Shown here: positions 48,861 through 58,750 of the stretch, piece by piece | Numbering within the stretch: the first letter of the stretch is position 1 | Layout: each line of letters opens with the position of its first letter | Source of the DNA: Chiridota heheva | Taxonomy: Eukaryota; Echinodermata; Holothuroidea; Apodida; Chiridotidae | Assembly: GCA_020152595.1 (NCBI GenBank) | Contig: JAIGNY010000903.1 | Coordinates: 62,001 to 126,000 of the forward strand | DNA length: 64,000 bases | Direction: 5' to 3' | Made by a program: the position numbers and the translations under genes | Notes under the pieces: generated by a model | Seen by the model: only the letters and a program-made list of their open reading frames with translations | Database searches by the model: none | What the model was told of the DNA's origin: nothing

Positions 48861-49228
48861 TTTGCCCCAAGAAAACATTATCTGTCCCAAGAAAACATTA
48901 TCTGTCCCAAGAAAACATTATCTGTCCCAAGAAAACATTATCTGTCCCAAGAAAACATTATCTGTCCCAAGAAAACATTATCTGTCCCAAGAAAACATTA
49001 TCTGTCCCTAGTCCCAAGAAAAATTATCTGTCCCATTATCTGTCCCAAGAAAACATTATCTGTCCCAAGAAAACATTATCTGTCCCTAAGAAAACATTAT
49101 CTGTCCCAAGAAAACATTATCTGTCCCAAGAAAACATTATCTGTCCCAAGAAAACATTATCTGTCCCTAGAAAACATTATCTGTCCCAAGAAAACATTAT
49201 CTGTCCCTAGAAAACATTATCTGTCCTT
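48861..49228. repeat. 20-bp minisatellite, about 18 copies
   Basis: The unit is TCTGTCCCAAGAAAACATTA, nearly perfect, with one scrambled patch at 49008-49035 and a few CCCTA variants. It lies in intron 5 just past exon 5. Confidence 0.96.
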
Positions 49229-49284
49229 AACTATATAGTTTCATATTTTCCCCCATTTACCCAAGCTGGATTTCCTAAGACTTA

Positions 49285-49405
49285 ATTATCCTCTCGCCAG
49301 TGAAGTTGGTGAAGAGGGGATATAGCATCTTTTCCATTCGTACATTTGTCTGTATGTTTGTCTGTCTGTTTGTTCACATCCATTGTCCATCCGACCATAT
49401 TAGAC
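49285..49405. repeat. Dispersed repeat head
   Basis: CTCTCGCCAGTGAAGTTGGT, GGGGATATAGCATCTTTTCC and (GTTTGTCT)n. Closely related words occur at 62643-62720 (CTCTCGTCGATTGGTGAAGT, GGGGATTTAGCATCTTTACT) and 39040-39070. Interspersed element, class unknown. Confidence 0.6.
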
Positions 49406-49519
49406 CAGAAGCCCAGACAGTTTATTCAGCTGAAAAGATACAAAAGGTTTGAATGTCGGGTCATGTACATCAGATTTAGGAAAAAGTTCAATTGAGGATT
49501 GCCAAGAGAAAATTTTATT

Positions 49520-51462
49520 TTGATGCATTTTCAAGTCTAATCACAAAAGAACATGGGACTCCATAAATTCTCTTATTAATAACAAAACTTCCACTTCGTC
49601 TGTTACTTCGTTGAAATTTGATAACAATTGTCTTTCTAACCCACGTGACATTTCTAATGCTTTTAATGATTACTTTATAAATATTGGGCCAAATTTGGCT
49701 TGTAATATCCAGGATGGTGCACAAAATACAATTGATTATATGCCTCAAGCTTACGCTAGTTCTTTCTTTATGATGCCTACAGACGAAGTGGAGGTTTTAA
49801 ACTGTATTTAAAATTAAAACATTCAAGCTGTGGTTATGACGATATTAGTCCTAAAGTTGTTCAATTATCTGGTTTTGCTTTTTGTAAGCCTCTTATGCAT
49901 AATCAATTGTTCATTTATTCAGGGGATTGTCCCTTCTGATTTGAAGATAGCTCGTGTATTTTCAGTACTAAAAAGAGTGGTACGTGTGATAGCATTAGTA
50001 ATTATAGGCTTATATCCATCTTACCTTTTTTTTCTTCAAAGATTTTTGAAAAACTTGTTTTTTGATCGTTTGTATCCATTTTAATGAAACATTCGCTATT
50101 ATATGGTTATCAGTTTGGTTTTATGCCTCAAAGGAACACATCTCAGGTTATTGTAAGTCTGGTAGATTATGTTATTAATTCTTTTGAAAATAAGTGTTTA
50201 ACTTCTGGAATATTTTAAGATCTTTCCAAGGCTTTTCATATGCTTGACCATTCAATTCTTTTAAACAAGCTTGATAATTATGGTATTAGAGGGGCTGCAT
50301 TATCTTGGTTTAGTAGTTATATTCATAACAGATTTCAATATGTTTCTTTATCCGGTGTTCATTCTTCCAAGCAGGTTATTCACTGCGGTGTTCCCAGGGT
50401 TCTATTCTTGGACCCCTATTGTTCTTAATTTATATTAACGATCTCCCAAATGTTACTTCCAAATTCCATTTTATTTTGTATGCAAACGATACCAATCTAC
50501 TTCATGAAGGCCACGACATAAATACTTTAGTCAACGATATTAATACTGAAATCCCCAGAATTACTTTTGGTTTAGGTCCAATAAACTTCCTCCTAAATGC
50601 TAAAAAAAATACCACCATTATTTTTCATCCTAATAAAAACAAATTGTATCTTCCGACCTTGACATTATCATTGATAACACATGGTTCCCTCTCTCATTCT
50701 ACAAAATTTCTTGGTATTACCCTAGAAGATAATCTTACATTGATTCCACATATTCAGAATATCTGTAATAAAGTTTTTAAAGCCATTGGTATAATTTATC
50801 GCCTAAAGAACATTGTTCCCTTTAAAACATTGCTACTTTTATATAAAATTCTTATTTTACCTTTCTTATCTTATTGTTGTATTGTTTGGGGTTATACTTA
50901 CTCTATTCATATTAATAAGCTTCACATTCTACAAAAGAAAGTGCTGCGTGCAATATATGGTATTCCCTACAGTCATTCTAACCCTCTCTTCAGTGACGGT
51001 AATGTATTTACCATCTTTGAACTAGTCAAGTACTATACACCCTTACCTTTGTATGCAACTACTTTCATGATAATCTACCACGTAACTTCTCCAATTTGTT
51101 TTCTGTCAAATAGTTCTTTTCATGATTACCATACCCACCATGCTAAATTACTTTCCATTCCCCATTTCTCTCTAACAAGTAGTTAACATTATGTTAAATA
51201 TTCTGCTATTGCAAATTGGAATTCCCTACCCACTCCATTTAACTCTATAAACACTTATCTTCATTCGAACGTAAAGTAAAACATTATCTTCTTTGTAATA
51301 GGATCCTGTAAGTTTTTTTTTCTATTCCTTTTTGTAACATTTTCTTTTTCACACTTGTATTATGTTTCTGTGTAATTTGTAAAGGGGTTACCTCTCTTAC
51401 AAGTTCTTTTGATCTTTGCGAGGATCCCCTCAACCAAATAAAGCTTTATCTGTATATATTTG
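49520..51462 (+). mobile_element. CR1/Daphne-like LINE with a mutated RT active site
   Basis: Motifs in order: DISNAFNDYFINIGPNLA (about 49640-49700), a PSDLKIARV block (about 49935), FDRLYPF, YGIRGAALSWFSSYIHNRFQ (50279 on), CGVP.. (50385), then a 255-codon frame at 50419-51186 with INDLP, YAND at 50479-50490 where YADD is expected, KFLGITLEDNLTLIPHIQ and HILQKKVLRAIYGIPY. The 3' end has AATAAAGCTTTATCTG. The first catalytic Asp is Asn, so the enzyme is inactive as well as frameshifted. Confidence 0.9.
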
Positions 51463-52439
51463 TATTCTGTAAGTAATAGAAATGGTTAAAATAAAGTTGT
51501 ACAATCAAACAACAGTGAAGCGCTGGCTCACCGCCGTAGGGTTCACCATCTGCACAAACGCACCTGTCTAAAAGGGATAGAACAAACATTCCAGCAACTC
51601 AAAAAAGAATGCATTCATCACAATGTGTCCTTGACTGTTGAGTAATATCAACACGTCAGTATTGTAATTCATGCTAAGATTTACGGGCTTTAAACATACC
51701 CTTTGTGATCATTTCAAGCAAGAAAAAACCAGAAAAAAAAACAACATATGTCCGTGAAAAAACAATGTAACCTCCTCCATCCCCCCCCCCCCTCCCCCCA
51801 TACCACCCGCGCTCTACGAAATGAATACATCAAACAAGCCAAAATATTTCTTGACTAATTACCTGCTTTCTTACAATACAAAGATGTCCCCCTCCCCACC
51901 CCCTCTTACAATAACTATTCTAGTGTCCTGCTTTTTTACAATTTACAATTTCATCCTGCCCTTCACTAGGATTCTTCATCTCCTATAGGATTTTTTAAAT
52001 CCCTGCTCTTCCCCTTCAAATGGATAATAGGATCTCCACACCTTCCCAATTCTTGTAATTTACTTCTAAATTTTAAAACTAAAAAGACATTTATGCTGAC
52101 AAATTAAAAGAACTGCATTACTGCATAACTGTATTTTCTTTCCACCTTAATTGACACATAATTATCACAATTTCTCAGACAATCATGAACAAAAATCTTG
52201 ACCCTCCCCTCCCCCCTCCCCTTCTGCCCTGTTTCAATATTGGGACATGACTTTGGCCTGCAAGTATTAACATTCACTTCCAACATTCCAACAAGTGGGG
52301 TACAAGGGGTGAAGAAAAAGGGTAAAATTGTGCCTGTTTTATGGGAAGTTTCAGATTTGAAATGAGGAGGGAACAGTTGTTCAGTGCAGTTAGTGAAGGT
52401 TGGAATGATTAGTTTAAGAGAATATTTGGTAGATGAGTG
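51463..52439. other. Intron 5 sequence, no gene
   Basis: C-rich runs at 51780-51800 and 51885-51905. The left tail of a long minus-strand open frame reaches to 52104, but it has no recognisable domain. Confidence 0.45.
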
Positions 52440-54350
52440 GGTGACAAAAGGTTGGGTAGAGGTGGTAGGTGAAGGATAATGGTAGGTGAATGAAGGATGG
52501 TAGGTGAATGAGGAATGGTAGAGGAATGGGAAATGGGGGATAGTTGAATGGGGGAAATTATGTGAATGGAAGATGGTATGTGAATGGAGGATGATAGGTG
52601 AATGGGAAACAGTAGAGGAATGGAGGATAGTAGGTGAATGGGGATGGTATGTGAATGGGCAATGGTATGTGAATGGGGATAGTAGGTGAGTACAGGATGG
52701 TAGGGGAATGGGGGTGGTAGGGAAATGGGAATGGTAGGGGAATGGGGATGGTATGGGAATGGGGTGGTGGTATGGGAATGGGGGTGGTAAATGGGGTGGT
52801 AGAGGAATGGGGGTGGTAGCGGAATGGGGTGGTAGGAAAATGGGGACAGTAGGAAAAAATGGGGATGGGGGCCATGGTAGGAATGGGGGCCATGGTAGGA
52901 ATGGGGGCCATGGTAGGGAATGGGGGCCATGGTAGGAATGGGGCCATGGTAGGGAATGGGGGCCATGGTAGGGAATGGGGGCCATGGTAGGGAATGGGGG
53001 CCATGGTAGGGGAATGGGGGCCATGGTAGGGAATGGGGGCCATGGTAGGGAATGGGGCCATGGTAGGGAATGGGGGCCATGGTAGGAATGGGGCCATGGT
53101 AGGGGCCATGGGGAATGGGGCCATGGTGGGAATGGGGCCATGGTAGGAATGGGGCCATGGTAGGGAATGGGGGCCATGGTAGGGAATGGGGGCCATGGAA
53201 TGGGGCCATGGTAGGGAATGGGGGCCATGGTAGGGAATGGGGGCCATGGTAGGGAATGGGGGCCATGGAACAAATGGGAGGCCATGGTAGGAAGTAGGGG
53301 GCCATGGTAGGAATGGGGCCATGGTAGGGAATGGGGGCCATGGTAGGAATGGGGGCCATGGTAGGAATGGGGGCCATGGAAGGGAATGGGGGCCAGGGAA
53401 TGGGGGCCATGGTAGGGAATGGGGCCATGGTAGGGAATGGGGGCCATGGTAGGGAATGGGGGCCATGGTAGGGAATGGGGCCATGGTATGGGAATGGGGG
53501 CCATGGTAGGGAATGGGGGCCATGGTAGGAAATGGTATGGAATGGGGCCATGGTATGGGGAATGGGGGCCATGGAATGGGGCCATGGTATGGAATGGGGG
53601 CCATGGTATGGTAGGGAATGGGGGCATGGTAGGGAATGGGGCCATGGTAGGGAATGGGGGCCATGGTAGGGAATGGGGCCATGGGAATGGCCATGTGAAT
53701 GGGGGCCATGGTAGGGAATGGGGGCCATGGTAGGGAATGGGGGCCATGGTAGGGAATGGGGGTCATGGTAGGGAATGGGGCCATGGTAGGAATGGGGCCA
53801 TGGTAGGGAATGTAGGGAATGGGGGCCATGGTAGGGAATGGGGCCATGGTATGGAATGGGGCCATGGTAGGGGGAATGGGGCCAATGGAATGGGGGCCAT
53901 GGTATGGAATGGGGCCATGGGATGGAATGGGGCCATGTATGGAATGGGTGCTATGGTATGGAATGGGGCCATGGTATGGAATGGGGCCATGGTATGGAAT
54001 GGGGGCCATGGTAGGGAATGGGCTATGGTAGGAATGGGGCTATGGTAGGGAATGGGGCCATGGTAGAGAATGGGGGTCATGGTGGAAAGTAGCTGAATTG
54101 GGGATGGTACAGTAGGTGAATGAAGGTGAAGGGGGATAGTAGGTGAATGGAGGATGGTATGTGAATAGAGGATGGTAGGTGAATTGGGGTTTGTAGGTGA
54201 ATGGGGTGGTAGGTGAATGGAGGATGGTAGGTGAATTGGGGCTGGTAGGTGAATGAGGGTGGAAGCTGAATGAGGGTGTTGGTGAATTGGAAATGAAAGT
54301 TGAATTGGGCATGGTAGGTAAATGGATGTGGTGGTTGAATGGGGCATGTT
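52440..54350. repeat. 18-19-bp minisatellite, three-zone array
   Basis: The outer zones (52440-52850 and 54090-54350) have GGATGGTAGGTGAATGG-type units. The central zone (52855-54085) has GGGGCCATGGTAGGGAATG units. All three minus-strand frames are open over long stretches, the longest 547 codons (52104-53747), giving MAPIPYHGPHSLPWPPFPT-type protein. There is no unique domain, so I regard these frames as by-products of a stop-free repeat. Confidence 0.95.
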
Positions 54351-54439
54351 AGGATGATAGAGGTGAGGGGATGGAAGTTAGAAGATATATTGTTGGGTGG
54401 AAGATGGCATACTGAATAGTCAATGTACGAATTGCGATG

Positions 54440-54850
54440 AGGGTGGTGGGATTCCTGGGAACAGGATGTGATAGAATGTGAGACAGGATGGAATAGCATG
54501 TGGGACAGGGTGGCATGTGTGATAGGTTGGCATGGCATGTGGAACAGGGTAGTATGGCATGGGGTGCCATTGAAATGGAGGAATGGCATGTGGGACAGGT
54601 TGGTGTGGCAGGGTGCAGCATTTATAAGAGGATGCCATGTGGTTGGGCATCATTCTGGATGACAGGTGGGATGGGACAGGGTGGGATGGTATGTGGGGCA
54701 GGGTGGGTCCGGTGGGATGGTATGTGAGACAGGGTGGCATGGAATGTGGTGGGATGCCATCCTGATTGCGTGTGGTGCGATGGGTCATGTGGTACAATGA
54801 CATCTGGAGTTGATTTTCGGTAGGGTGGGATGTAGGATTGGATGCATTAA
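54440..54850. repeat. Degenerate 24-bp-family minisatellite with flank, locus 4
   Basis: ATAGCATGTGGGACAGGGTG-type units, then the flank GTGGTGGGATGCCATCCTG, GGGTCATGTGGTACAATGAC, ATCTGG. Unit and flank correspond to 4741-5060, so this is a paralogous copy of the same compound element. Confidence 0.7.
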
Positions 54851-56386
54851 CTCCTAAACGGAAAAAGATAGCAACATGATCTTTGCATCATATTCTTTCT
54901 TTATCAAACACATGGAAATGGAAACTCACAGGAATAATCCTTAAAAGGAGCAGGGTATACATACACCTATTTGTATGAAGGACACAAGAAAGTGGGTATT
55001 TCATGCAAACACACAGAGAAAAAATTCAAATTCTGATTTAATCTATTCAGGGTTCTAGAAAGTTTGAGTGCCGGGCTCCAGTGACAATCTAGGGTGATCT
55101 CCTCCTAGACCCCCCTCCCATGAAGAACTGTTCAAATTTAGTCCACTTCTATTGGCAAATTGTCAACAAAAAGGTTGTTTTTTTTTTTAATCGGAATGCT
55201 GGGATTTACAAAATATTTGTATGTACAATGAGACTAGAAAATACAATGGATATTCAACTGTCAAAGTTCCCCTCCACCCCTCCCCACTCCCTCTACCCCC
55301 ACCAAAAAAAAAAAAAGAAGAGAAGTACAAACATATGCCAGAAACTCTTCTCTCAATTTCCATTGTTATTCATCTTGCCCAAACTTTTTACCGCTTTTAT
55401 TTTCGTCCCAGTATTGTTCGACGAAAGTCACGGCACATGTTCCTATGAACTATGCAACAACTTTTATCAATATCAAATCCCCCACAAATCAAAAGAATAT
55501 CGATCAGTCCGTTATAATGTTAAGTGCATATGGGGTTTATAACAAATGTGATTGGTTACTTACATTTGGACCGGTCTAAAAGCACGCTTTGGGCTCTTGG
55601 GGTGTAATATTTACTTTGTTAAAGTTTGTTTGTATGGTAAGTGACGGACTTGGCAAGCTGCCAGCAGTGATTCACAAGGATTAAAACTTGAACCTGAACT
55701 GTGTGCATGTTCGTATGTTTATGCAAAGAGCTTGTGTATGGGTGATTTTATGATAATTGATTTTATGATAATATGTACGTTGAATTGCATTAAATTCCTA
55801 TATAGTTCAGTTGTTTTGATCGGAATTTATTGTGCGTAATGTATGTTATGTTATGTGTGTAAATCAGCAGATGACATAAATAGAGCGACATTAATAGGAG
55901 ATTTGTTTAAACACCGAATTAATTAACCGAATTGAACTTTTGAGTGCCGGGCGGAAGAGTGAATCTTAGAGCCGAGTGCTGGGCGGGTATTGTGAGTCCT
56001 GGGCGGGCCCGCCCAGTGCCGCCCATCGTAGCTAGAACCCTGAATCTATTTTGTAAGATTGTTTTTTTTTCTACAATTAGTCTCATTCAGTGACCAAGAT
56101 GTTTGCAGATTATGTTGCTGAAACTCTTATGATGTGTCTCATTCAAGTTTGATTTCAATCAACAATGATGTCTGTGCACAGTTCCCTTCCATGATTATCA
56201 AGTGAAGCATGTATGTGGAAATTGATAGAGTGCCCTGTCTGTAATGAAGCTGTATTAAGATCTAAACTGACAAATGGATCAAGATTGTATGCAGTATTGT
56301 TTTTAACTTCTCATGGCTTTGAAATTGCATGTTTTTTTGTTCTTTTCTTGTTTCTTATTTGCTTTCCCACCAAATGAATCACCCAG
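54851..56386. other. Intron 5 end; dispersed repeat near 55075-55180; no gene
   Basis: 55100-55165 resembles 1135-1190 (see copy A). GCCGGGC-type words at 55063-55075 and 55945-56030 bracket the interval, so 55060-56040 may be one old element. No exon signal before 56387. Confidence 0.4.
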
Positions 56387-56512
56387 TATGCGCAGCAGGT
56401 TCATATGGTGCTGGTTGTAAGCAGCAGTGTAATTGCCTAGGAACATGCAACATATACACTGGTGTTTGTAGTGGAGGATGTAATAGTGGCTGGACTGGAG
56501 CAAATTGTCAGG
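56387..56512 (+). CDS. Tie: Tie-like receptor exon 6: EGF-like module 3
   Basis: This exon encodes residues 313-354 with eight cysteines and ends in the EGF signature GWTGANC. The acceptor is CACCCAG, the donor is GTCAGT, and phase is 1-1. It lines up by order with the third EGF-like repeat of Tie2. The reading frame is intact. Confidence 0.93.
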
Positions 56513-56619
56513 GTCAGTATCATTTCAACTTTGTTTCTGTAATTCTCAGCAATGACTTTATTTACTCCCAAATGTTTTAGGATTTGTATCACAGCCAGTG
56601 ACATAGCCAGAATAGTCAT

Positions 56620-57600
56620 GTTTTCAGAATTGCATGTCTGTTTGTTTCATATTTATTGTAGTTATGCTGTTAGTTTGTGTGTACATGATCATGGGGTAAA
56701 AACTTCCAAATTAAATTAATATACACTGTAGGCGGGGCTTAATGTGATTTTGCTGAAAAGAGCTTCTCAAGAACAGTGCACTGCAATTTTGACGTATTTG
56801 GTATACAGATGTGTTGTGGTTTGTGGATGAACCCTATTGTATTTGGTGGTTAGGTCATGCATATTAATTAGTTGGCAGGGCTTAATGTAAAAATCTTAAT
56901 ATACTCATATTTTCAGAACCACATGTCTGTTTCGTTTCATATTTATGCACTTGTCAATTGTGTGACTCACTCCTACATCCTGGACAAGGTGAGTCATTGC
57001 ACGAAGGTGGGTGATCAAAACATACATTGACACACCCCTCAGTCACAGGTGACTGACATTTCTTGTACAAATGACTTACCCAAAATCACTCATATGTTCA
57101 AACCTAATGGGTCTGCAGTAAATTATCGACTCCCCCCAGAGTCACTCTGGTGACTGACAATTTGTTACAATGTCGCACATGTGAGTCACTATTTCATATG
57201 TCAATGACCCACCTTTGACTCACATTGCCAGGGTAGTAGGAGTGAGTCATACAACTGATAAGTGCATTATTGTAAGTATGTTATTAGCTATTGTGTAAAT
57301 GATCATGTGGTACAAACTTCAAATTAACTTCATTTGCATAGTAGGTGGGGCTTATTGTGATTTTGCTGAGAAGAGCTTGTTAACACGATATCTTAAGATT
57401 GATGCGCTGGAATTTTGTCATATTTGGTATACAGCTAGGTGTGTTGTGATCTATAGATGATCCTATTAATTTTGGTGGTTGTATCATGCATATCAATGGG
57501 TAGGCTGGGCTTAATGTACAAATTTGGAATACCCAATTTTAACAACCACATATTTTGTTTAATATTGATTGGGATGTGCTACATGTTTATGGGGTAGAAA
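56620..57600. repeat. Two long-period repeat units (about 330 bp) split by a MITE
   Basis: Unit 1 (56630-56945) and unit 2 (57266-57600) share TTTCATATTTATTGTA, GATCATG.GGTA, GGCGGGGCTTAATGTGATTT-like, TTTGGTATACAG and TCATGCATAT. A 319-bp inverted-repeat element lies between them. Confidence 0.75.
56947..57265. mobile_element. Long-TIR MITE, about 319 bp
   Basis: The left arm GCACTTGTCAATTGTGTGAC TCACTCCTAC... pairs with the reverse complement of the right arm (GCACTTATCAGTTGTATGAC TCACTCCTAC...) over about 65 bases with scattered mismatches, including GGTGAGTCA/TGTGAGTCA and AAGGTGGGT. The paralogous site in the neighbouring repeat unit (TTTCATATTTATTGTAG near 56650) is empty. Confidence 0.85.
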
Positions 57601-57604
57601 TGTG

Positions 57605-57812
57605 TTATTTCATTAGTATGCATAATATGAAGGGCTTAATGTGATTAATTTCATTAATATGCATAATATGAAGGGCTTAATATGATTAATTTCATTAATA
57701 TGCATAATATGAAGGGCTTAATGTGATTCATTTCATTAATATGCATATATGAAGGGATTAATGTGATTAAATTCATTAATATGCATAAAATGAAGGGCTT
57801 AATGTGATTTTG
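57605..57812. repeat. 41-bp tandem repeat, about 5 copies
   Basis: The unit contains TTCATTAATATGCATAATAT and GAAGGGCTTAATGTGATTA. It extends the long-period repeat described above. Confidence 0.9.
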
Positions 57813-58336
57813 CTGAAAATGATTAATACTGATTAATAGTGTGTAGGGTGATAAGATAACAAAATTTTCATAGGAATTGCATGTTGAGATTAACACTGTT
57901 CCTATAAGATTATGCATTGTAATTGGTTTGGAGAAATTGATATCAATATGTGGGGCAAATAGCTGTGAGATTGTGCTAACCAAATACCATCCAATTGACA
58001 TCCCAATAACTTAGCTGTCATTTGTTAAATCATCAGAAATCAGAAGTAATGTGGTTCAGATGTGATTATCTTCAGACAGAGTAATGTTAGACTTTCAAAA
58101 TCAGTCATCCATACTGTAGCTACAGTAGTTGGCTCAAGGCAAGTCTGTTTGGTCTTTAGTTACAGGACAATGGAGTATGCACAGATTGTTTGTACAACAC
58201 TGTGCATAAGTGTATGTTCTGAAAATGATTGATTTGTTGGCAAGCATTTTGTGGAGGAAAGGGTGTGTCAAAGTGCTATGAATGTTTTCATTTAACATTT
58301 TGTGTGTGTGCTGGTGGGGATTTGTGTTATTACTTT
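57813..58336. other. Intron 6 sequence, no gene
   Basis: AT-rich, no recognisable features. Confidence 0.4.
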
Positions 58337-58750
58337 GATTTGTATTCCCCTGCGCGAAGCCGTTAAACATCAACAAACCAATGATTTGTATTCCCCTGCG
58401 CGGTGCTGTTAAACATCAACAAACCAATGATTTGTATTCCCCTGGGCGGCGCCGTTAAACATCAACAAACCAATGATTTGTATTCCCCTGCACGATGCCA
58501 TTAAACATCAACAAACCAATGGTTTGTATTCCCCTGCGCGGTGCCGTTAAACATCAACAAACCAATGGTTTGTATTCCCCTGTGCGGTGCCGTTAAACAT
58601 CAACAAACCAATGATTTGTATTCCCCTGCGCGGCGCCGTTAAACATCAACAAACCAATGATTTGTATTCCCCTGCCTGGTGCCGTTAAACATTAACAAAC
58701 CAATGATTTGTATTCCCCTGCATGGTGCCGTTAAACATCAACAAACCAAA
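58337..58750 (+). repeat. 46-bp x9 array made of a LINE 3' tail
   Basis: Nine units of exactly 46 bp start at 58337, 58383 and so on to 58705. Each holds GATTTGTATTCCCCTGCGCG and GGTGCCGTTAAACATCAACA. The second half is the 3'-terminal motif of LINEs in this window (21350-21380 and 36838-36872). The CpG-rich core (GCGCGGTGCCG) varies among units while the tail is constant. Confidence 0.93.

Noticed and set aside
7060-49228. Regular arrays that might suggest CRISPR (7060-8008, 14067-15472, 15878-16399, 48861-49228)
   Set aside because: Units are contiguous without unique spacers, sit in eukaryotic introns or flanks and have no cas genes nearby; they are minisatellites.
52558-54009. Proline-rich 483-codon protein
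   Set aside because: Composed only of repeat translation; equivalent frames are open in all three phases, which is expected without selection.
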